DNA from: Gammaproteobacteria bacterium
GTDB taxonomy: Bacteria > Pseudomonadota > Gammaproteobacteria > JAADGQ01
Reading direction: 5' to 3'
Assembly (NCBI GenBank): GCA_021648145.1
Contig: JAKITI010000003.1
Coordinates: forward strand, 124,001-188,000
DNA length: 64,000 bases
Below, one piece after another: positions 37,228-46,917 of the stretch. The stretch's first letter is position 1; every line of letters begins with the position of its first letter. The notes under the pieces are model-generated. The model had not been told where the DNA came from. It made no database searches and worked only from the letters and a program-made list of their open reading frames with translations. The position numbers and the translations under genes are program-made.

Positions 37228-38547
37228 ATGAGTAATAAAGATATTGCAATCAAAGTACAGGATGTCGCTAAGGTGTACCGTATTGGTACGAAAGCAAATA
37301 AGAGTGATAGTCTGGCACGTTCAGCGGTAAATTTTATTAAGAGTCCACTGGAGAATTTTAGAAAATATCGCTCCCTGTATGAGTTTGATGATATTGAAAC
37401 GATTGAAGATACAGAGAGCTGCTTGTGGGCATTAAAAGGGGTCTCTTTTGAAGTCAAGCAAGGCGAGGTGGTTGGCATTATTGGCCGCAACGGAGCCGGT
37501 AAATCGACACTGCTCAAAGTGCTGTCAAAAATTACGACACCGACACGAGGCTCACTTGAGTTGCGCGGGCGAATCTCCAGTCTGCTTGAAGTCGGTACAG
37601 GCTTTCATCAAGAGCTGACAGGTCGGGAGAATGTTTACCTGAATGGTACTGTGCTCGGAATGCGCAAAAAAGAGGTCGATCGTAAGTTTGATGAAATCGT
37701 CGAATTTTCAGGTGTCGAAAAATTTCTTGATACTCCAGTCAAACGTTACTCCAGTGGAATGCGAATTCGTTTGGCCTTTGCAGTCGCGGCACATCTGGAA
37801 CCTGAGATTTTGATCGTTGATGAAGTATTAGCTGTGGGTGATGCTGCATTTCAAAAAAAATGTATGGATAAAATGGAAGATGTTGGCAGTGAGGGGCGCA
37901 CGGTATTGTTTGTTTCACATAATATGTCAGCGATTACCCGAATGTGTCAGCGAGTCATCTTATTGAATCAAGGTGTGGTGGAGATGGATGGCCCCGCTTA
38001 TGAAATCGTCAGTGCTTATCTTGAAAAAGGCCATGGTAGTAACTCAAGTGTGACATGGGACAGTGTGGCCGATGCGCCCGGGACGGATATAGTAAAAGTC
38101 AGGGAGGTTCGCCTATGCCTTTCTGATGGAAGGCTATCTGATGCCATTGATATTCGCGAGCCCATTCATGTTGAAATTGAGTTTGAAGTCTCTACACCTG
38201 GGCATGTACTGCAGCCTCATGTTTCATTTATGAATGAAGAGGGTATTGTAGTTTTTGCTTCGGTTGATTTGGATCCGCAGTGGCGTAAACGCCCGAGGCC
38301 TGCCGGTCGTTATGTCAGTCGAGTGACCGTTCCCGCGAACTTTTTTGCAGAAGGCCCTGCGGTGATTGATATTTCGATGTGGGCGCTGGAGCCGCGTCAG
38401 GAGTTACAGTTTCATGTGAGAGATGCACTGGCATTTCAAGTCATTGATAGCCTGGATGGTGACTCTACTCGAGGGGATTGGCCAGGAAATTATGTCGGGG
38501 TTGTACGCCCCATGCTGGAGTGGAATACTGAGTTTCAAGCCTCTTGA
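37228..38547 (+). CDS. wzt: polysaccharide ABC exporter ATPase with Wzt-type C-terminal domain
   Basis: In this 439-residue protein the ATPase domain has Walker A GRNGAGKST (about 86-94), signature YSSGMRIRLAF (about 172-182) and Walker B ILIVDEVLAVGD (about 193-204). From about residue 270 a beta-sandwich domain follows (VREVRLCLSDGR, HVSFMNEEGIVVFAS), the Wzt C-terminal carbohydrate-binding domain. In the known O-antigen systems this domain recognises the terminal modification of the finished chain, often a methyl or phosphomethyl cap, so export here is probably also chain-end specific. Confidence 0.94.
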   Translation: MSNKDIAIKVQDVAKVYRIGTKANKSDSLARSAVNFIKSPLENFRKYRSLYEFDDIETIEDTESCLWALKGVSFEVKQGEVVGIIGRNGAGKSTLLKVLSKITTPTRGSLELRGRISSLLEVGTGFHQELTGRENVYLNGTVLGMRKKEVDRKFDEIVEFSGVEKFLDTPVKRYSSGMRIRLAFAVAAHLEPEILIVDEVLAVGDAAFQKKCMDKMEDVGSEGRTVLFVSHNMSAITRMCQRVILLNQGVVEMDGPAYEIVSAYLEKGHGSNSSVTWDSVADAPGTDIVKVREVRLCLSDGRLSDAIDIREPIHVEIEFEVSTPGHVLQPHVSFMNEEGIVVFASVDLDPQWRKRPRPAGRYVSRVTVPANFFAEGPAVIDISMWALEPRQELQFHVRDALAFQVIDSLDGDSTRGDWPGNYVGVVRPMLEWNTEFQAS

Positions 38548-38782
38548 AATTAAAAGTTTTGTGATTGGGTAGATGATTTTATTATGAAATAATGTTATTT
38601 AAGAGGCGGGTAGGGGAAGTAATACAATTCTTGCGTAATTATTCCTGAGATGTAATAGTGTTCTTTTCTGTTTGTAATGAAGTTTTTAGTTGTCTTCACT
38701 TAATGGAAAGTTGTAAAGGTCGCAGCACGGAAGTGCTGTAGTTGTTTGTTATGTTAGATGATGAAACAGGAGGCAAAAGCCA
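38548..38782 (+). promoter_or_regulatory. 235-bp leader before the small Trp-rich lipoprotein gene, with hairpin
   Basis: This AT-rich stretch contains a small hairpin (CAGCAC-GGAA-GTGCTG, 38723-38738) with a GNRA-type loop, about 45 bases before the lipoprotein start. It may act as an mRNA element or a weak terminator for the exporter operon. I see no gene in it and no recognisable riboswitch. Confidence 0.3.
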
Positions 38783-38941
38783 ATGAAATTAGTATTTGGC
38801 ATAAAGATTGTTTCACTCCTTGTTCTGCTTTTCGCTTTATCAGGTTGTAGTGATGGCGGCGGTGGCGGTGACAATGGCGGTGGCAGTGAGTCAGGCAGTA
38901 ATTGGGATCAAATGAAATGGGATCAGGGTAAGTGGGGCTAA
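38783..38941 (+). CDS. small lipoprotein with Trp-Asp-Gln motif tail (52 residues)
   Basis: The protein starts at an ATG ten bases after a perfect CAGGAGG site. The N terminus is a lipoprotein signal with lipobox LSGC (Cys about residue 22). It is followed by a Gly-rich spacer (SDGGGGGDNGGG) and the tail NWDQMKWDQGKWG, in which a WDQxKWDQxKW pattern repeats every five residues. I do not know a family. The strong ribosome site, the lipobox and the position between the exporter and a secreted protein make it a real gene. The regular Trp spacing suggests a surface tag for binding carbohydrate or aromatic ligands. Confidence 0.8.
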   Translation: MKLVFGIKIVSLLVLLFALSGCSDGGGGGDNGGGSESGSNWDQMKWDQGKWG

Positions 38942-39016
38942 ACAAGCGCTCTGATTTGATTTTTGAAACTTTAATAATAACGAATAGACATTAAAATTTA
39001 AAAGGATACATGGATT

Positions 39017-39796
39017 ATGAAAAAAACAGCACTTTCAATAGGAATCGCAGCCGCTTTTATGATGGGTGGTTCTTCTGTTATGGCAGGCGAAATAGCAGAC
39101 GATGCGATGAAAGCCTTCGTAGCAGAAGAGACGGCTCTGGCATCAGAGGTCAATGGTAATTTTACAGCTGTAAAAGATGCAGTTAATGGTAATGCAGCAG
39201 ATATTGCTGGTAAGGCAGATGCTACAGCTCTTACAGAGGGGCTTGCATTGAAGGCAGATGCTATAGCTCTTACAGACGGGCTTGCATTGAAGGCAGATGC
39301 TACAGCTCTTACAGACGGGCTTGCATTGAAGGCAGATGCTTCTACTGCTGAGCCTCTTAATACAATTGACGGAAATGCTACAGCTATTGCCGAGTTAACA
39401 GGTGGTGGTTGCCCTGATGAGATGGCTGCAGTGGGCTCGTTGTGTGTGGATAAAACTGAGCATGGTGGTGTGATGGCTCCAACAACTGGAGTTGATCAAA
39501 GAGCGGCATTGAAGTCTTGTGCAGAGGCGGGTAAACGCTTATTAACTGATGCTGAATGGAGTATGGCAGCCGTAGCTGCAGAGAGTGACGCTGATTTGGG
39601 TATTGTTAATATGGCCGATGGTGTTTATGAGTGGGTCGCTGATTTTACGGGACCTGCTCAAGGATTGCTTCGTGGTAATGGTAGTGGTGTTGGAGCGGGT
39701 AATATTGATGAATATACCCCATGGTTCTTTGCAGGTAATGGTGGTGGTGATCTCGGCGGACCTAATGCCGTTATAGGCTTCCGTTGCGCCAAATAA
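39017..39796 (+). CDS. exported repeat protein with FGE/SUMF1-like C-terminal domain
   Basis: This 259-residue protein has a signal peptide (residues 1-23, ending VMA), then a helical stalk (FVAEETALASEVNGNF) and three tandem 13-residue repeats ADATALTDGLALK (about 67-105) encoded by 39-bp DNA repeats. The C-terminal part has GKRLLTDAEWSMAAVA, YEWVADF and the end GFRCAK, all landmarks of the formylglycine-generating-enzyme/C-type-lectin-like fold, but it is much shorter than the catalytic enzymes. It is probably a binding module on a coiled stalk, exposed at the surface. A strong terminator follows, so the gene may be transcribed separately. Confidence 0.78.
   Translation: MKKTALSIGIAAAFMMGGSSVMAGEIADDAMKAFVAEETALASEVNGNFTAVKDAVNGNAADIAGKADATALTEGLALKADAIALTDGLALKADATALTDGLALKADASTAEPLNTIDGNATAIAELTGGGCPDEMAAVGSLCVDKTEHGGVMAPTTGVDQRAALKSCAEAGKRLLTDAEWSMAAVAAESDADLGIVNMADGVYEWVADFTGPAQGLLRGNGSGVGAGNIDEYTPWFFAGNGGGDLGGPNAVIGFRCAK
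39215..39340 (+). repeat. 39-bp tandem repeat (three full units and a partial one)
   Basis: Units start at 39215, 39254 and 39293, with a partial fourth (GCAGATGCT) at 39332. They differ at only a few bases and encode the 13-residue ADATALTxGLALK unit. In-frame copy-number change would lengthen or shorten the stalk without breaking the gene. Confidence 0.92.
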
Positions 39797-39824
39797 TTAT
39801 GTTACTCTGAATCATGATTTAAAG

Positions 39825-39860
39825 ATGCGGGTGTTGTTAACAACAATACCCGCATTTCTC
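39825..39860 (+). terminator. strong intrinsic terminator after the FGE-like gene
   Basis: ATGCGGGTGTTGTT pairs with AACAATACCCGCAT as a 14-bp stem (one G-U pair) around an AAC loop, followed by a T-rich stretch. It is the strongest terminator in the polysaccharide region. Confidence 0.88.
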
Positions 39861-39921
39861 GTTTCTTAAATTTTATCCTTCTCTTTTTTCATCCTTTTCT
39901 TTTCGACTCATTGAGTGGTTT

Positions 39922-41841
39922 ATGAGCAAAAAAATGTTTTTATCTCATCATTTTCGTCTATTCCAGCTCTCACTATTTTCTATATTAGTGATGGCGGGAT
40001 GTAGTGATAACTCAAAAAATGCAGCGCCTGTTGCAATAGACTCCGTTTTGGATGTGATGGAGGACGAGTCCGCCACTGCAATAATGGCCGCAGAAGATCC
40101 CGATGGAGATGAACTGGAATTTTCAATTAAAAATAACCCAGGTAAGGGCGAATTGACTATTCTTGACCAAGTCACTGGTCGCTATGAATATAAACCGAAT
40201 GCAAATATGAATGGTGAAGATCAATTTGCCTTTCTTGTGAGTGATGGTGATAGCGAATCCAGTGGAGTAGTGACCATCCAGATTCGTGCCAGGAGTGATG
40301 CGCCACAAGCCGTGGATGATTTTTATGATTTGGGTGAAGGGATGAGCAAAGGTGCCAATTTATTAGAGAATGATAGTGATCCGGATGGTGACTCCATCAC
40401 ATTGAACACTACAGCTATTAGGGGCCCTACTAATGGTACGTTGACGCTGGATGCTGATGGTGGCTTTACATACACGCATGATGGCAGTGAAACCACAAGT
40501 GACAGTTTTATTTATGAAATTATTGATGCCGGTGGCTTGACAGCACAAGCAACAGTAACACTAATAATCAACTTGGAAAATGATGCTCCCATTGCTGATG
40601 AAGATCAAGAAAGTACGAATAAAGGGGTTGCCGTTAATATTAATGTAACAGCTAATGATAATGACCCAGATAGTACGATTAATGTTTCAACAATTAGCAT
40701 TGTGAGCCCGCCCAGTGGAGGAAGTACGGCTGTCGTGAATGGCCTGGTGAGGTATACACCCAATGCTTCATTTGTAGGGCAGGACTCTTTTGATTATACG
40801 GTTAAAGATAGATCTGGATTGGTTTCTAATGCTGCAAGGGTGACCATTATGGTCAACCATAATAATCCTGTGGCTGAGGCAAACTGCTCATTTGCAGAAA
40901 AACAGAGTCAGCAGACGGGCACATTAAAAGCCAGTGATAATGATTCAGTTGATGCAGGTCAAATGGTTTTCAAACTCGGTAGCAATGGTGAAGTTGCAGA
41001 GAATAACTGGTTAAATACGACTTATGGCCGAGTGCGTATTACAAATAAAACAAGCGGTGCATTTGAATTTGAACATACTGATCTTGCAGGGTTAGGTAAA
41101 AGAGATGTGTTTGACTTTCAAGTGAGCGTTGAAGGTGAAACTTCTGATACAGCAAAACGATCCTTTCTCATTGAGCCACGAATTATGCCGTTAGGGGATT
41201 CGATTACAGATGGAATTAGTGAAGGCATCAATGGCGATCCAAATGACAGTCTTCCATCAATACCTGCACGAAACGGCTATCGAAAATCACTCTATAGTTC
41301 ACTTACTAGCTCCAGTTATAAGATTGATTTTGTGGGCTCTAAAATGAGTGGCGATGGTAATGATAATAATCATGAAGGAAACTCTGGAAAGTCTGCGGAC
41401 TGGATTCTTGGGAATGTGGATGGTTTTTTGAGTGACAATCCTGCTGAGGTTGTTTTGCTGCATGTTGGAACCAATGATCTTAATATTCCAATATCTCAGT
41501 CACCTGAGGGTGTTAAAAATGATGTGCAGGGTATATTAAATAACATTAATAGCTGGGCCGTTGCTCAAAATAGAGATATTTATGTACTGACTGCGAAAAT
41601 CATTGATTTTAACCCAGAAAATAGCGATGTAGCTGCATTGAACTCTCTTGTGACTAATATGGTGGCTTCTGGAAATTGGTCTAATTTAACGGTGAGTATG
41701 GTGGATCAGTACAGTGCTTTGGCTGACAGTAATGACTGGGGGGATGAACTTCACCCATCAGCGCAAGGTTACAATAAAATGGCTAACACTTGGAAGAGTG
41801 CGTTAACACCCGTGTTAGATGCGATGTGTGTTATTGAGTGA
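39922..41841 (+). CDS. lipoprotein with cadherin-like repeats and SGNH/GDSL hydrolase
   Basis: This 639-residue protein has lipobox MAGC with the lipidated Cys at residue 27. Residues about 35-310 hold three to four cadherin-like/VCBS-type domains (DPDGDELEFS, NDSDPDGDSITLN, DSFIYEIIDAGGLTAQATV). From about 415 a SGNH hydrolase follows: MPLGDSITDG with the nucleophile Ser (about 427), GTND block (about 515) and the catalytic DELHPSAQGYN (Asp/His about 607-610). It is probably a surface-anchored esterase acting on acyl or acetyl groups of a polysaccharide. Its position between the exporter and rfbG points to the glycan made by this locus as substrate. The acyltransferase at 47075 would be its counterpart. 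Confidence 0.88.
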   Translation: MSKKMFLSHHFRLFQLSLFSILVMAGCSDNSKNAAPVAIDSVLDVMEDESATAIMAAEDPDGDELEFSIKNNPGKGELTILDQVTGRYEYKPNANMNGEDQFAFLVSDGDSESSGVVTIQIRARSDAPQAVDDFYDLGEGMSKGANLLENDSDPDGDSITLNTTAIRGPTNGTLTLDADGGFTYTHDGSETTSDSFIYEIIDAGGLTAQATVTLIINLENDAPIADEDQESTNKGVAVNINVTANDNDPDSTINVSTISIVSPPSGGSTAVVNGLVRYTPNASFVGQDSFDYTVKDRSGLVSNAARVTIMVNHNNPVAEANCSFAEKQSQQTGTLKASDNDSVDAGQMVFKLGSNGEVAENNWLNTTYGRVRITNKTSGAFEFEHTDLAGLGKRDVFDFQVSVEGETSDTAKRSFLIEPRIMPLGDSITDGISEGINGDPNDSLPSIPARNGYRKSLYSSLTSSSYKIDFVGSKMSGDGNDNNHEGNSGKSADWILGNVDGFLSDNPAEVVLLHVGTNDLNIPISQSPEGVKNDVQGILNNINSWAVAQNRDIYVLTAKIIDFNPENSDVAALNSLVTNMVASGNWSNLTVSMVDQYSALADSNDWGDELHPSAQGYNKMANTWKSALTPVLDAMCVIE

Positions 41842-41866
41842 GAGAGCCGCTTGGAATTATTAAATT

Positions 41867-42967
41867 ATGTTTGAAAATGTATATAAAGGAAAGAAAGTAC
41901 TGGTCACAGGTCACACTGGATTTAAGGGCAGTTGGCTGGTTTCATGGCTTTTAAAACTCGGTAGTGAAGTAATTGGAATTTCTAAAGATATTCCAACGAA
42001 GCCTTCCATGTTCGAAGAGCTTGATCTGCAAGATAAGATCAAACACTATCAGCAAGATATTCGAGACCTTGATGCGATAAAAAAAATCATATCAAAGGAA
42101 AAACCTGACTTTCTCTTTCATCTGGCCGCACAAGCCATCGTTTCGACCTCTTACAGTGATCCCATTGAGACAATCTCCACCAATGTAATGGGAACGGCTA
42201 ATATCCTGGAAGCACTTAAAGAGATTAACCCTCTTTGCACCGCCATCATTATCACCAGCGATAAGTGCTACGATAATGTTGAGCAAATCTGGGGCTATAA
42301 AGAAAATGACCCTATGGGCGGTAAAGATATATACAGCGGCTCCAAAGGTGCGGCAGAGCTGATTATCAAATCTTACTTCTACTCATTTTTCACAGAGCAA
42401 GAGTGCAACGTTAAAATGGCCGTTGGACGTGCAGGAAATGTCATCGGTGGTGGAGATTGGGCAAAAGATCGTATTGTGGTGGACTGCGTTAAAGCTTGGA
42501 GTGAAGGCGATAAAGTTGAGATCAGAAGCCCCAATGCAACTCGGCCATGGCAGCATGTTCTTGAGCCTTTGAGTGGATACCTCAACTTGGGTTCAGCACT
42601 TTATAAAGATAAAGATTTCCACGGGGGTACATTTAATTTTGGGCCGCGTGCAGAGCAAAATCATACCGTTGAAGATCTGTTGATTGAGCTGAGCAAGTAT
42701 TGGCACTTTAGTTCACCCGATGAAGCTTATGCAGTCACGGGAAATATCCCTTTTCATGAAGCAGGTCTTTTGAAACTCAGTTGTGATAAAGCGCTAGGTT
42801 ACCTGAAATGGCAATCTAATCTGGAGTATTCTGAAACGATTCGCTTTACCAGTGAATGGTATTATGACTTTTATAAGAATGGTGCAGATATGTATCAAAA
42901 AACAGTGACTCAAATTAGTGAGTATGAAGGGTTTGCGAAAAAAAGAGCACTGTTATGGACAAAGTAA
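41867..42967 (+). CDS. rfbG: CDP-glucose 4,6-dehydratase
   Basis: This 366-residue short-chain dehydrogenase-type enzyme has the NAD-binding loop GHTGFKGSWL near the N terminus and DFLFHLAAQAIVSTSYSDP. The expected catalytic Tyr-x-x-x-Lys is represented by YSGSKGAAE, and GRAGNVIGGGDWAKDRIVVD is specific for the CDP-glucose enzyme. It turns CDP-glucose into CDP-4-keto-6-deoxyglucose. It overlaps the next gene by 13 bases. It follows the hydrolase gene after 25 bases and works with rfbF far upstream. Confidence 0.96.
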   Translation: MFENVYKGKKVLVTGHTGFKGSWLVSWLLKLGSEVIGISKDIPTKPSMFEELDLQDKIKHYQQDIRDLDAIKKIISKEKPDFLFHLAAQAIVSTSYSDPIETISTNVMGTANILEALKEINPLCTAIIITSDKCYDNVEQIWGYKENDPMGGKDIYSGSKGAAELIIKSYFYSFFTEQECNVKMAVGRAGNVIGGGDWAKDRIVVDCVKAWSEGDKVEIRSPNATRPWQHVLEPLSGYLNLGSALYKDKDFHGGTFNFGPRAEQNHTVEDLLIELSKYWHFSSPDEAYAVTGNIPFHEAGLLKLSCDKALGYLKWQSNLEYSETIRFTSEWYYDFYKNGADMYQKTVTQISEYEGFAKKRALLWTK

Positions 42968-43362
42968 TTCTAACGCCGCTTAAGCAAGTCATGCATCCAC
43001 AGGGTGATATTTTTCATGGTATGAAAAAGAGTGATATTGGCTATGATGGTTTTGGTGAGGCCTATTTTTCAACCATTCACCAAGGTGACATCAAGGGCTG
43101 GAAAAAACATATTAAAATGACCCTTAACCTAGTTGTCGTTAACGGCGAGATTGAGTTTGTGGTTTATGATGAAGATGATGAAACATATTTCACAGTCAAA
43201 CTCTCTCATAAAAACTACCAAAGACTGACTATCAAACCTGATGCTTGGGTTGCTTTTCGCGGCTTGGCTGCAAACAACATGTTGCTTAATCTTGCAAATT
43301 TAGAGCATGACCCCAAAGAAGCGATCAATATTGATTTAAGTAAAATTCATTATTCTTGGTAA
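42955..43362 (+). CDS. RmlC-like cupin (sugar 3,5-epimerase-type protein)
   Basis: This 135-residue protein is short for an RmlC epimerase (about 180). Family features are MHPQGDIFHGMKKSD, FGEAYFSTIHQGDIKGWKKH and LVVVNGEIEFVVYDEDD, as in the small RmlC-like proteins found in CDP- and dTDP-sugar clusters. It probably epimerises or isomerises the 4-keto-6-deoxy intermediate from RfbG before or after C-methylation. It overlaps rfbG by 13 bases. A 15-bp hairpin follows the stop. Confidence 0.85.
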   Translation: MDKVILTPLKQVMHPQGDIFHGMKKSDIGYDGFGEAYFSTIHQGDIKGWKKHIKMTLNLVVVNGEIEFVVYDEDDETYFTVKLSHKNYQRLTIKPDAWVAFRGLAANNMLLNLANLEHDPKEAINIDLSKIHYSW

Positions 43363-43419
43363 TCCCTATACCCACCACACTATTGTCAATAATTGGGTGG
43401 AAATTTTTCTTTTAATATA

Positions 43420-43453
43420 ACCTGAATCCGCACCTTCAGGTGCGGATTCAGGT
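43420..43453. terminator. 15-bp perfect hairpin between convergent genes
   Basis: ACCTGAATCCGCACC and GGTGCGGATTCAGGT are perfect inverted repeats around a TTCA loop, between the RmlC-like gene and the leftward lipoprotein gene. T-rich sequence lies on the left (good for the minus strand) but there is no clear U tract on the right. It is probably a two-way terminator. Confidence 0.7.
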
Positions 43454-43470
43454 ATAAGATTCAGAGACCC

Positions 43471-45393
<1,923 letters not shown>

Positions 45394-45449
45394 AGATGAT
45401 AAACCTCGCAGAATGATTAATTAATATGTTTTGCTATTTTATTTAAGAC

Positions 45450-45682
45450 TTTTGTAGCTTTTTAATAAGTTGCCGACCAAGATTGATTCTTGGTAACTCG
45501 ATATACCGATAAGAATATAGTGCGGCAAAGTAGCTAAAGAACAGAGTCAGGAAAAAGGTGAAAAATAGTTTTATCTCATCGCCATAAAGACCCGTGTTAA
45601 CAATAATAAGCACAGAAGCCCCAATAAATATGTTGTGATATAGGTATGTGCTATACGAAATTTCACCGTATTGTTTCAAGAA
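45450..45682 (-). pseudogene. duplicated 3' fragment of the acyltransferase gene
   Basis: These 233 bases match 47079-47311, the 3' end of the intact acyltransferase gene, with eight differences by my count (about 97% identity), all transitions. Homology stops sharply at 45682 / 47311 (after CAAGAA). The fragment would encode only the last 78 or so residues (two transmembrane helices), with no promoter, so it is a remnant. It marks a duplication or an insertion event that brought in the segment between the copies. Confidence 0.9.
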
Positions 45683-46048
45683 TAGTTACATGGAATTCTA
45701 ACTGGTGTCCATGTCAAAAACACCTTTGAGCCACTACCCGATTTTGAAACGTTTCATTATTCATTTGTCGGGTGACTGTTTGGAGAGCTAATTTTAACAG
45801 AATAAAACGTACATAAAAGGTTTATTGACATAATATTGAATCCTTGGGGGTTTTATTCTCCCCGCTAGCGGCGTAAATATTTTTGTTTAAGGCTAACCAA
45901 TATGCCCCTCTTCGCGAAGCGAATTTGAGCTCAAGCGAGAAGGCTTGCCGTGGGGCTATTGATTCTCAGGTTTAACCCACTACCGACTCTTAATTGTCTC
46001 TCATTAATGTGTCCTGTTCTATTAGACCACTGCATAGACTCGATTTAA
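45683..46048. other. palindrome-rich non-coding segment
   Basis: No credible gene is present. It contains ACATGGA/TCCATGT (45687-45713), the perfect palindrome CCGCTAGCGG (45862-45871), and a layered inverted repeat at 45895-45972: AACC/GGTT, AATA/TATT and GCCCC/GGGGC arms around TTCGCGAA and TTGAGCTCAA. It could be a MITE, a REP-like element, a degenerate attC or the footprint of the transposase remnant that follows. Confidence 0.5.
45895..45972. repeat. layered inverted repeat, 78 bp
   Basis: Outer arms AACC-AATA-x-GCCCC (45895-45908) mirror GGGGC-TATT ... GGTT (45952-45972). The centre holds two perfect palindromes, TTCGCGAA and TTGAGCTCAA. It would fold into a branched hairpin as single-stranded DNA or RNA. 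Its nature is unknown. Confidence 0.5.
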
Positions 46049-46204
46049 TCACTTATTTCCCTTCACTTTCTTCGGTCTACCCCTAGGTTTTGGTGTTGTA
46101 CGCCGATCTGATAATTGTTCAATCTTCTCAGATTTCATATGAATCGGGGCGATCGAAAAGCTTTTTATTGCACGCCTCTGTACATAAGAGTACAGTTCGT
46201 GTAT
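46049..46204 (-). pseudogene. C-terminal remnant of a transposase
   Basis: On the minus strand one frame reads about 51 residues: HELYSYVQRRAIKSFSIAP, then HMKSEKIEQLSDRRTT, then PKPRGRPKKVKGNK and a stop. The SDRRTT-PKPRGRPKK tail is typical of the basic C terminus of DDE-type IS transposases; the family is uncertain. A stop codon precedes the fragment (46205-46207) and there is no upstream domain, so it is dead. Confidence 0.55.
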
Positions 46205-46233
46205 TCAAAATATGATATAGAGGCAAAATCCAG

Positions 46234-46464
46234 ATGATGACAGTTAGTTTCACAGAGTTTAGAAAAAACGCTTCGGCTATATTTTCTTCTGTAGAAAATG
46301 GAGAAACGATTCATGTATTACGTCATGGAAAGGAAATAGCTGAAATAACGCCAATCAATAAAGAGAGTAAAGGTCAACCATCCTGGAAGCAAAAACGAAT
46401 AAAGCTAACGGTTCAGGGCGAGGATATTTCAAAAATAATTATAGAAGAACGAAAAATTTCATAA
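46234..46464 (+). CDS. Phd/YefM-family antitoxin
   Basis: This 76-residue protein has the N-terminal MTVSFTEFRKNASAIFSSVENGETIHVLRHGKEIAEITPI, the Phd/YefM DNA-binding and dimerisation domain, and a short basic, toxin-binding C-terminal part. It overlaps the toxin start by one base. The antitoxin should bind its own promoter and neutralise the PIN toxin. It lies in the scarred island between two acyltransferase gene copies. An AGAGG site precedes the first ATG; a second ATG follows directly. Confidence 0.9.
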   Translation: MMTVSFTEFRKNASAIFSSVENGETIHVLRHGKEIAEITPINKESKGQPSWKQKRIKLTVQGEDISKIIIEERKIS

Positions 46465-46880
46465 TGAATGTGTTCTTTGACTCTTCTGCATTTATTAAAA
46501 AATTTATACAAGAACAAGGTAGTACGGAAGTGGATGATTATTGCCAGCAGGCATCAATGCTTGGATTAAGTATCATCTGCTTGCCTGAAATGATGTCGGC
46601 GCTAAACAGAAAAGTAAGGGAGGGGAACCTCTCGATAGAGAATTATCTTATTCTAAAAGGACAAATTGCAGAGGATATAAAAGATATTCAGATTATCAAT
46701 CTTGTTCCTGAAGTGGTTGAAGGCTCTATCATCTTATTGGAAAATAATATGTTGCGTTCATTAGATGCTTTACATTTATCCTGTGCAATAACGTGGAATT
46801 CTGAACTTTTTATCTCGTCTGATAAGCGCCAAATTCAGGCAGCAGAAAACTCAGGGCTACAAGTGCAGTATGTACAATAA
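46464..46880 (+). CDS. PIN-domain toxin (VapC-like ribonuclease)
   Basis: This 138-residue PIN nuclease has the acidic residues expected for Mg2+ binding: Asp in FFDSSAFIKKF near the N terminus, Glu in LPEMMSALNRK, Asp in RSLDALHLSCA and Asp in FISSDKRQ. It forms a toxin-antitoxin pair with the overlapping Phd-type gene; such toxins cut tRNA or rRNA. All catalytic positions are present, so it is probably active. Confidence 0.92.
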   Translation: MNVFFDSSAFIKKFIQEQGSTEVDDYCQQASMLGLSIICLPEMMSALNRKVREGNLSIENYLILKGQIAEDIKDIQIINLVPEVVEGSIILLENNMLRSLDALHLSCAITWNSELFISSDKRQIQAAENSGLQVQYVQ

Positions 46881-46917
46881 TATGGCTAAAAAAACAACAC
46901 GGAGGAGGTGATGCGGC

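Noticed and set aside
38700-38782. Riboswitch before the small lipoprotein gene
   Set aside because: Only a 6-bp GNRA hairpin is visible; the conserved parts of c-di-GMP or other known riboswitches are not found.
39017-39796. Target protein of a diversity-generating retroelement
   Set aside because: The fold would fit, but there is no reverse transcriptase, template repeat or variable repeat in the window.
45890-45980. Second attC site
   Set aside because: The outer repeats resemble RYYYAAC/GTTRRRY but each has one mismatch and there is no cassette in the right orientation; reported only as an inverted repeat.
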